Shown here: one piece after another, positions 55,757 to 64,000 of the stretch
How positions within the stretch are numbered: the stretch's first letter is position 1
How the letters are laid out: each line of letters begins with the position of its first letter
NCBI GenBank assembly: GCA_037157565.1
Contig: JAZHRO010000013.1
Coordinates: 78,175,501 to 78,239,500 of the forward strand
Length of the DNA stretch: 64,000 nucleotides
Direction of reading: 5' to 3'
Origin: Thalassia testudinum
Taxonomy: Eukaryota; Streptophyta; Magnoliopsida; Alismatales; Hydrocharitaceae
Program-made: the position numbers and the translations under genes
The notes under the pieces: model-generated
Seen by the model: the letters and a program-made list of their open reading frames with translations, nothing else
Databases searched by the model: none
Told to the model about the DNA's origin: nothing

Positions 55757-57279
55757 TTAATAGATGTGGAACCCACCATAGGAAATGAAGCTCTGATGGA
55801 TGTGGAAATGAAAACTCGAGTTTAGGCTAAGTCGAATCAGCCTAGTTAGAGTAGGCTCCGAAAAATGATCAGTGAATAATGTGGAAACCCTACAGGGGTG
55901 ATCAGAAAATGATGGATCATGATTTTTAGTATGATCGATGCCTAATGGCTGGTATAGATGTGGAGTTGAATCATCTGGAATCGGCTCAGTGAGAGGTGAA
56001 TCAGAATAGAAATTGAGTCCGGTTGCGGGTCGAGTTTGCAAATAGGTTTTGATCGATTCTGTATATGTGGAAGAGGTGGCTTCATTGAGAATTGTGTATG
56101 AGGGCTCTTCTAGAAAGGAATGACAGGTGGTTTCATGTAGAGAGTCCTCATTTTCTCCGATATCATGGTCAGATTCGAAATCGTCAGAGATATTGCAACA
56201 TCACACTCTGAATTAGATTCAAGATCATGAGTCCCACCATAGAATAAATCACATGATGTGGATTCAGCAGCCTGACTTGGGTCTAGCCTACATGTAAATT
56301 CTGAGCTAAAAAAGGTGTCCTTATCTGGTATAGGCTTAGGTTCCAAGCTGGTAGGACAGACCCAATTGAAACCCCACTCGTCCAACTCCTCGATTTCTGT
56401 ATCATAGATTGGTGTGACTTCTGAAAAATTGATTTGTCTCTCTGAGGATGTTGGCGAGGGATACTCATCAAATATAGGCCCAAAATCATATTCTTCATTG
56501 AAAATTTGATTTTCTTCATACGGGTCCTCGTATTCTTCCCAATAGGTTTTAAATCCAGATTCTCGGCTTAGGATGTGGGTTAATCCACTAGAATCTAGGT
56601 CTGAATAGCCTTCGAGGGTCACCTTATCAAAATAAGGGGTGGAATTTACACCCTCGAGAGGTTCAGTTCTACTCTCATTATTGCAGGAGTCTTGGAATTC
56701 TAAGCTTGGTGATCTAGAGTCTAGGGTTGTCTCAACATTGTGTTCTCCTGCAATTTCCCAACCTAATTCAATATCAGGCATGTTATATTCTATCTGGGTT
56801 GGGAATTTACAACCACTTTGTGCCTCAAGCACGAGATCTGGGAAATTAGATTGATCCTTGATATTGCCCCAAGATGGTTCATCCTTTGTTTGTGGCATGT
56901 ACGGGTATTTTTGATCGATAATTTGTTTTAATAATCTCATCATTTCTTCCTATTTTTTAAGATCATCTTGGTGTTGTTCGCATAGTACAAGATTTGTCAT
57001 GCATTAGATGTATTCAAGGTTGTGCAACTTTTCTATCTCAATATATCCTATGATGAGAATGTCTCGGGTTGATCTGTTTGTGGCTTCGGTCAATAACACT
57101 TGGGCACAGGTTATGATGAAGGTTGTGGTTGATGGTACACTAACCTGAATGTTTTCTACTGGTGTTGAGGTTTTGTCTTCATTTTCATAGAATTTCAAGG
57201 CATCCTCAATCATCCTATCTCTAATGGATCTCCGGGATTCAGGTTTCTTGAATGGTAGTCCTAAGTGGTTTAGCTGCAT
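55757..57279 (-). pseudogene. N3 copy of the conserved N ORF, decayed
   Basis: Homologue of the N1 and N2 proteins, starting at the same ATG (MQLNHLGLPFKKPES). A CAA-to-TAA change at 57004-57006 and another stop near 56953 interrupt the N-terminal part, and the frame changes near 56200 in the acidic middle. Blocks SRTEPLEGVNSTPY, EELDEWGFNWVCPTSLE and RPATGLNFYSDSPLTEPI are still clear. This older copy shows what loss of constraint looks like beside the intact N1 and N2 frames. Confidence 0.8.
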
Positions 57280-58453
57280 ATTTGGATCAGGCGGTGGAAT
57301 CAAGATGTAGAATCAGGTTTGAATCAAGATGTAGAATCAAGTTGTGAAGCGAATAGATTTGAATAAAGAGTTCCACTAAAATTTTATGTGTGTAATCTAA
57401 AGAAAGGAAATGAGGGACTGGAGATGTTTTTGACCCAATCAAGGCACCAAAAGATGTTTGGATGACTATGGAGGTTCGGGGCGGATGATACCCCTAGATT
57501 AGAAGGTCGTCCACTAGAGAATTACCTGGATAGCCAGAGAGGGGAGTCCCGCAAAGACCCCTACACGGTAGAGCGTCCCCACGTGTTACAGGGCTTCCCC
57601 CACCCGACCTCTCTTGTCATTGAGATTCCAGGTAGACCAGAATGGGGACCTTGACCTCTTAAGTCTACCACTTTTAAGATCAAAGGTGCTTTAGGGTTCT
57701 CACTTGAACTTTAGATGTTTTGATGTTGTGACCTAATTTGGAGGTTGATTTACCCAAAGGGGTCAACTTCACCTTACCTACCTTAAAGATGGCAGAATGA
57801 TGCTAGGTCAAGACCTAGAAATCACCCTAATTTGACTCCCAGGTTATTAGGTCCAATGTTTTTAAGATTCAAGTGCTTTTAGAGCTCAATTTTAGGGTTT
57901 CTCTTGCTTAGATCTCTTCAATCAAGGGCTTGGGTAGCACACAAATGCGGGTGGGTGTATTTCCTTTTAAACAAGCATGTGTGACTAGCACTGCAAAACT
58001 TTACTGTAGAAACCCTAATTTGGTTCTACTTCCAATCCTCTTTTCTTTTCAAAAAAGTTCTCTTTGGACTTCAAAACAAGAAGTGTGTTGTCCGCGGAGA
58101 TTAAGCGTGATTTCTACTAGGAATAGGAATTTTGTGGGATAGAACCTCTAAAAATCGCTTCTACTTCAAAGTTTTGAAAAATTTTTGTAAAATCAGGAAA
58201 CCTTTGCCTTAAAGATGGTAATTACTATAAAGAGAAGGTAATTGATTCCTAATTTAATTGCTTCCTTCTGTCTTTCAAGAATTACCAGATGGATTTTAGG
58301 GAAGAAGAGAGATTACCTGCCCTGGAGTGGTTGACTTGTGCGGGAGATCTTTTTGTGAAATACCTTGCAAGATCACAATAAAACAAATAGGGCAAATTAG
58401 TGTTCAAATATAATAACAAATAATGCAGAGAATAGTGATAAATTGCACGTTGC

Positions 58454-58471
58454 TCCTTGGCAATGGCGCCA
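58454..58471 (-). other. N3 primer-binding site
   Basis: Minus strand TGGCGCCATTGCCAAGGA, three changes from the perfect N1 site. Confidence 0.82.
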
Positions 58472-58474
58472 AAA

Positions 58475-61288
58475 TGTTGTCAAGGCGAGATCATGGTTTT
58501 AAAAGATGTGCGTTGTAGTATAAACGAAATCGCCTTGAAAACAAATAAGAAGTTTTTATTACTCGAAACCTAAGTATCCGAGGTCGAACATAGGGAGCAA
58601 ATGGAATCTATACACTAATCTCATTCAATGTAATTTGAACACTTAAATGTACTCAAAATCTAATTCATAATATCATGCAAGAGTTTATGAATTAAAATGT
58701 AGCAAAAATCGAAGAGAAACTAAGAGGAATAGAATAAAAAGGTTGATTCTTTTCTTGGCTCTCTTCTTTCTTCCCTCTTTTCTTCTCTTTTAGTTTTGTT
58801 TCTCCTACCTTCTTTCTTCTTTCTTTCTTCTTCTAGTCTTTAGCTTTCTTCCTTCTATTACTTCTCTTCTTCCTTGACTTTCTCTTTGACTTTGGCCATC
58901 TATTTCTTTCTGCCTTCTCCTGCCATTCTTCTTTCCATTGGCTTCTTCTTCCTTTCCTCTACCTTAGCCGTGCCTCTCTTCTTCAGCTTCTTCCATATCT
59001 CTCCCCTACGGCTACAGTGCCTTCTGCTTCCCTGCTTCCAAGTCCTTCTTCCTTCACTGCAGCTGTGCCTTAGCTTCATCCTTCCTTCTTCCTTCACTGT
59101 GGCTGTGCCATAGCTCCTTTTCCTTCTTTCTTTTCCCTGCACACAGCGGAGCAAAACCTATCCCATACCCTCCCCTGCGCCACTCTCTCTCTATTTCTCT
59201 CTTGGGTTCACTCTCCCAGAGCTGGGTAATAGGATCGAGTTTTGCGTGCCCAGGTCTAGGCACACCGGTGTGGGTGTAGTGCACGAGGAGTGTAGGGTAT
59301 ACTGGTTGGGTACCAAGTCCGTGTGGGGGTGTGTCACAGATGAGGCGGGGGCATGGGCGAGGGACCTCTCCCCGTGTTACTTGGGGTGCTAAGAAAGAAA
59401 CAAAAAAGCAATAAAAAGCACTCACTGTGCTCTTGAGTTCATGAGGTGGGACTAAAAGTCCCACCCGCTTCTTCACACACCCGTAGGTGAGGTGCTTCAC
59501 TCAATTGGGGTAATTGGGTGCCTCGTGAAGCCTGCTCTTTGGCTGGATGCATTCGCGCACTCAACACACGTCACCTGGATCGCCGCACCTGGGTGAATGT
59601 GGCCTGGAGCGCTGCTTGCAAGCTCCTTCCTTCTGCTTCAATGGCAGAAAGGAGGGTCGCCATAAAACTCACGAATACGGCCATGCGGCCTCATTAGAGC
59701 ACATGGGAAGCTTTGCCATGTCAAGGCGAAGGTGAGGCGGTGGGTGGCTGGCTGCGGGCCAGCCTAGGCATGCGTGCCTAGGTCGCTCTGTGGCCGTGTT
59801 TATGGGTGTGTTTGGTGGGCGTGTGTAGAGGTGTTGGCAGTTAATGGAAGGGCGGATGATGCTCAGTGGGTGTGGTAGAGGTGATGAGGGGTCTGGCGAG
59901 GCGTGTCGAGGTATGGAGCGGTGGAAGCACCTTCGCCGGTGGTCGGCCGGAGGTGGGAACGATGGTGGTGGATTGAGGCATCGAGGGGTTTAAAGTGAAC
60001 AGAAAGAGAGGAGAAATAACGAGGAGGGGGAGAGGAAGAGTTCTAACCTAACTAAGTGGATGAAGGGGGGTAGAGGAGCGGCTGGTCGTACCTGTTGTCG
60101 CCAGAGAAGACGTCCAGAGGAGGGAGAACGACGGTGACGAAGGGGCTAGAGCACGCACGCAGGTACTGCATGATGCGGAGGAAAGAGACGAAGATGGATC
60201 TGCCACTGGTATTGTGGAAGAGCGATGAGAAAGTGGAGGAGGACTTGCTGGAGCTCGCTGGACACCTGGTCGGAGGAGAAGGGAGGAAATTGGGGTGGTT
60301 CTCCGGCCAAGTCAAGCTCAAAGGATGCTGCCGGAAGTGGTGGACCTTTTATAGGCATTGGCAGGGGCTCTTATGCTTGGAAGGCAAGCTTCCAAGGACA
60401 AGAGTCCTCGCCAGAGTAGGATTTCAGGGGGATACCCACATCTCTCGTGCGTTCGCACGAGTGATTTGGTGCAAATCAGATCCTGCAATCATGCTCAGAT
60501 GGAAGGGAATTCCTCAGAGAATCTCCCTTCTAAATCTGGGAGGAGATCTCTAAGGAATCAGGGACTAATCCCCCTCCATTCCTCGCTACTATAGGATTCC
60601 TCCACTTTAATGGAAGAGGGACATGATTGTAAGGGTGGCACTAAGTTAGGGGTGTCTGCGTAAGAGTTTTCAAGAGTTAGGGGTCAAAATGTAATTAAAT
60701 GGACTATTTTGCAAAGTAGGTCAAGATGACCTCCCCTTAGGTCCAAATTTTGGTAGAAACCTAATTTGGACCAAAGGAATCTAATTGTGAAGTTGGAATT
60801 TAGGTTTGAGCACGTTTGATTGGACATTTTACACAAAAACCCAAATTAGGTCAAATAATGAGCTAGGACTCCAATCTAGGTCAAAATAGGTTCCAAAGTC
60901 CAAATTAAAGGTTCTAAGCCCTAGGAGATATTTTTACATGAATTTTAGATGGTTTATTTGATTTTTATCCTAACCATAACCTTGTTGAATTAAGCGGGTC
61001 TATTTTAGGGTTATAGGATGTCATTTAATTCCTAGACTGCACATGAGCCTATTTCTGACTGAACCAACCCACTTTTTACTTATTCAGACCATTTGACCTA
61101 TGTTTTGCCTCTGAGAAATCCTGTTTATGTACTGCAATGGTAAATTTGTAGTTTTACCCTTTATTTCATGTTTTCTTCTTAGAGTAGTTCTTCCTTGAAT
61201 TAGACCCTTCTTTAGGTTATGTAGGAGCTCTTATTCTTTTTCTTAGGTCAAAATGAGATAGTTAGGGCTCATGATGAGATTCTCATCA
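58475..61288 (-). mobile_element. N3 5' LTR (right)
   Basis: TGTTGTCAAGG...TTCTCATCA, partner of 51188-53979. The hairpin relic lies at about 60438-60466 and the CT tract at 58740-59140. Short frames here are LTR translations. Confidence 0.88.
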
Positions 61289-62424
61289 CGAGGCTCAGCA
61301 TAATAATACGATTATGGAGAAAGAGCTACTAACTGTAGTATTTGGTCTAGAGAAATTCAGATCATACCTCTTGGCATCACACATCGTCATTTACTCAGAT
61401 CACACTGCAGTGAGCCACTCACAAAGAAGGACGCGAAGCCTAGACTAATTCGTTGGATCTTGCTATTGTAAGAATTCGATCTTGAAATTCATGATAAGGT
61501 GGGAAACAGAATTTGGTAGCTGACCATTTTTCTCACCTTAGTTCTTCGGTCATTGATCCTCCAGGACCTATCATTGAGCACTTTCTAGATGAGCATCTCT
61601 TAGCCATTAATGGACTTCCCTGGTTTACCGACATCATGAACTACTTGGTTACAAGGAAAGCCTTGCCAGATTGGGTGACCTCCCAGTAGGACAAGCTGAT
61701 TTTTGATGCCAAGTATTATATCTGGGAAGATCTGTATCTATTCCACAATGGTAATGACGAAGTGATCCAGATATGCATTCTCGACGACGAGGTCAATGAT
61801 GTCATCTAGTTCTGTCATGACCAGGTCTGCGGTGGCCATTACACTGGGCGTAAAACCATAGCGAAGATCCTTCAGTGTGGCTTTTTTTGGCCTACAATGT
61901 TCAAAGATGCACAATCCTAATGTAGGGCATGTGCCCATTGCTAGACCCTCGGCAACATGGGTCTGCACGATATGATGCCTTTAAATCCAATCATTGTGTG
62001 CGAAATCTTCAACATCTGGGGAATTGATTTCATGGGACCTTTCCAGGATCTAACGGCTTCAAGTACATATTACTCGTTGTTGATTATGTCTCAAAGTGGA
62101 TTGAAGCTATCCCTACTAGTTCATTTAGGAGAATATCTTTTCTAGATTTGGGGTTCCAAAAATAATCATTAGCGATGGCAGGGCTCATTTCGCCAATGTA
62201 CACTTCCTGTCCCTGATAAAAAAGTATGAGGTGTCACATCGTATTTCAATTCCTTATCACCCCCAGATTAATGGATTGGTTAAGCTATCTAATAGGGAGA
62301 TCAAGAAAATCCTTTAGGTCACTATTTGGCCTGACTGGAAAGATTGGTCTACCTACCTTCCGGAAGCCTTGTGGGCCTATAGGATCACCCATAAGATCCA
62401 GTTAGGAATGTCTCTAATCGCACG
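61289..62424 (+). pseudogene. pol: P2 pol continued: RNase H end and integrase, broken
   Basis: The RNase H text resumes after N3 (EKELLTVVFGLEKFRSYLL, HIVIYSDHTAV). Integrase follows: a zinc-finger relic (CGGHYTGRKT...CRACAHC), [21 protein letters not shown] and SNREIKKIL. The catalytic Glu has become Lys (codon 62282-62284, in GLVKLSNREIK). There are several stops and frame changes. The text breaks off after LWAYRITHKIQLGMS at about 62424, where an M-like LTR begins. This is the right half of the pol fragment at 49963-51187. Confidence 0.83.
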
Positions 62425-63999
62425 TGTTTCATGTGTTTGAAATTAGGGTTACAAGTAACCCGTAGTTGTAGTTTGCAAAACTCGTGATCATATAAAGTTT
62501 ATATCGAAACTCCAAGGGAGTTCTCAGGTTGAACATAGGGAGGCTACGTTTACTTTAATTGAAAACTGCACTGCGATTTATTTGTTTTTGGTGTTTTAGG
62601 GTTTTGTTATTTTTTGAATTTTTGAAAGAAGAGGACAAGCAAAATGAATCACAAGATGGAGATGAAACAAATATGATATATATATCAATCCAATGTTGAT
62701 TACAATAAACTATAAAAGCATAAAAAGGAAGGGGTGAGAAGAAATCTCCCGAATCGGCTGTTCGACGAGACGACACCTGGCGGAAGCTCGATGAAGGAGG
62801 TGAGGAGCGGGACGATAGAGGTGAGATGCAGGAGGACATCGGGTAGAGGAAAGCTTTGCCGTAGCTCTGGAATGGAGGTGAGAAGGTGGAGATGATCTGC
62901 TATTGGAATGAGGTGGGAGGATGGCTCCAAGGTGACCTATGAATGGGGATGGGAAGAGGGATGAATATTTGGTGAGGCAGAGGTTTTCTACACTAATGAG
63001 CGCCTTGGGAGCTTGAGAGTAAGCTCTAACTGAGCATTGGTAGGCTTGCTAGAGCTTAGGAGTAGGTGGGAGTAGAGTAAGTAGAGATAGCTTGGAAGGG
63101 ATGGGGTGTTGGTCCTTTTATAGTGGATGAAAAGAGGCTAAAAATAGGTAAAGGACCTTTAGCAACCTCCAGACCATCCCTGGAAACGTTGCTGTAGACA
63201 ACTCACACCTATTCACGCCCATAGCTGGCTTTGTTGGCTTGCGATGAAATAGCAATTGCTGTAAGCATCGCTGTAGGTCAGCCAAGCTGTCGCTGAAAGC
63301 TGGCACCAGCCGCGCATGTGCCTACGCGTTGTTCGCCCATTACGCACGCATATTGCGCGACAGCCTACTAGTGTGTGCGCTTTCATGCACTGGCGTGCAC
63401 ATGTGCATGCGCTGTGCTGCTGCTGCCTTGCATGAGGAGCTACTTTGCGTGCAATGCTGAATTGAGATTGGGGGGGATACAGCGATTCAAACCCACGCCC
63501 CTCCCTTGAGAACCGCTGCTACCACTATTGCACCAAGTCCGACTATGAGTCATGAGGAAGAGTCGCAGCTGCATGGCGAGGGCAAGCTCTCAGCCACTGG
63601 ATTTTCATCCAACGGCTAAGATTACTTGATGATTGACCTTTGGAGATGTGGCGAGTAGCTTTGGGTGTTCCAGATGGCGCCATGTGGCACCATTTGGATC
63701 GTCCAACCTTCATTGCTTGCAGAGGATGCCACATTGCTCAAATCGAGGTGATTTCTACGTTGTCGGACTACGATCGATGTTATGAAACCATCCGTATGGT
63801 CAAATTTTTCATCCGAAGTTCGTAAGGATGTCACATTGTCTCCTAGCCGTATAAAATGAAGGAATTAATATACAAAACATACAACTATCCTAAATGCCAT
63901 GCAATGGATGTTATGTAGTATTTATAACATGATATGCGATGCTAAACCTAGGAACTATCATAAATAAGCATTTTATCATGAATTCATCTATGTTTATCA
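62425..63999 (-). mobile_element. M-like LTR at the right edge
   Basis: The start is between 62425 (TGTTTC) and 62434 (TGTTTG). The phrase caggttgaacatagggaggc near 62525 is the counterpart of gggtcgaacacagggaggc in M. A minus-strand TATA (ttttata) is near 63116-63122 and a tRNA-like segment lies at 63484-63535. The end text matches 1-274 and stops at about 63999. It interrupts the P2 integrase. Whether an interior follows is outside the window. Confidence 0.65.
63484..63535 (-). promoter_or_regulatory. tRNA-like A and B boxes in M-like LTR
   Basis: On the minus strand TGGTGCAATAGTGG (63535-63522) resembles an A box and GGTTTGAATC (63493-63484) a B box. This is the counterpart of 11930-11980 and 27783-27833, although the sequence between has changed. 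Confidence 0.45.
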
Positions 64000-64000
64000 T

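Larger units (their letters stand above)
51188..61288 (-). mobile_element. N3: complete but old family N element
   Basis: LTRs 51188-53979 (2792 bp) and 58475-61288 (2814 bp) flank a 4.5-kb interior. The primer site is beside the right LTR. Both LTRs have family N ends, CT tract, promoter relic and hairpins. LTR divergence and the broken ORF show it is older than N1. It sits in the P2 RNase H region; the P2 frame resumes after it at 61294. Confidence 0.92.

Overview
Region type and host. This window is gene-free plant DNA made almost entirely of LTR retrotransposons nested in one another. The plant assignment rests on several things seen in the sequence: primer sites complementary to plant tRNA-Asp and initiator tRNA-Met, Athila-type (Ty3/gypsy) reverse transcriptase and integrase, a Copia-type gag, multi-kilobase LTRs, and snRNA-style promoter boxes (RTCCCACATCG). 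The host is a flowering plant; the species cannot be told. I found no host protein gene, no functional tRNA or rRNA gene and no CRISPR array.

Labels used below. Family N is non-autonomous elements with ~2.7 kb LTRs, a tRNA-Asp primer site and one conserved ORF of unknown function: N-solo 6856-9507, N1 15359-25146, N2 28437-34273 and N3 51188-61288. Family M is a related element with ~1.8 kb LTRs and a different ORF: 10790-28436, plus M-like LTR pieces at 1-274, 275-750 and 62425-63999. Family P carries tRNA-Asp copies: P1 ~751-2340 and P2 48811-62424. Family Q has LTRs packed with AGCT: Q1 4361-~10789 and Q2 35704-48810. R is a gag-only Copia element at 37569-43087. S is an LTR fragment at 34274-35703.

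Layout. 1-750: M-like LTR ends. 751-2340: P1 LTR, primer site and leader. 2341-3994: a diverged LTR. 3995-4360: a Q-type scrap. 4361-10789: Q1 LTR and start of its interior, split by N-solo (perfect CCCAC duplication). 10790-28436: element M, split by the young, intact N1 (perfect ATGGG duplication). 28437-34273: N2, cut on its left. 34274-35703: S. 35704-48810: Q2, split by R (perfect ATATG duplication). 48811-62424: P2, an Athila-lineage pol split inside RNase H by N3 (TGAGG/CGAGG). 62425-64000: an M-like LTR running off the end.

How the parts work together. No complete gag-pol unit exists here. N, M and Q2 share cis signals: tRNA-Asp primer site, a GCTGAAGGC-type motif after the ORF, a small hairpin containing GGGAGGCAACCC, and a second hairpin plus G-run. 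They presumably relied on an Athila-like helper in trans. N1 and N2 keep a long open ORF, so the encoded protein may matter to the element. The most unusual signals are an 11-bp snRNA-type upstream element placed exactly 24 bp from a TATA box in several LTRs, and a full 75-nt tRNA-Asp copy joined to the P2 LTR.
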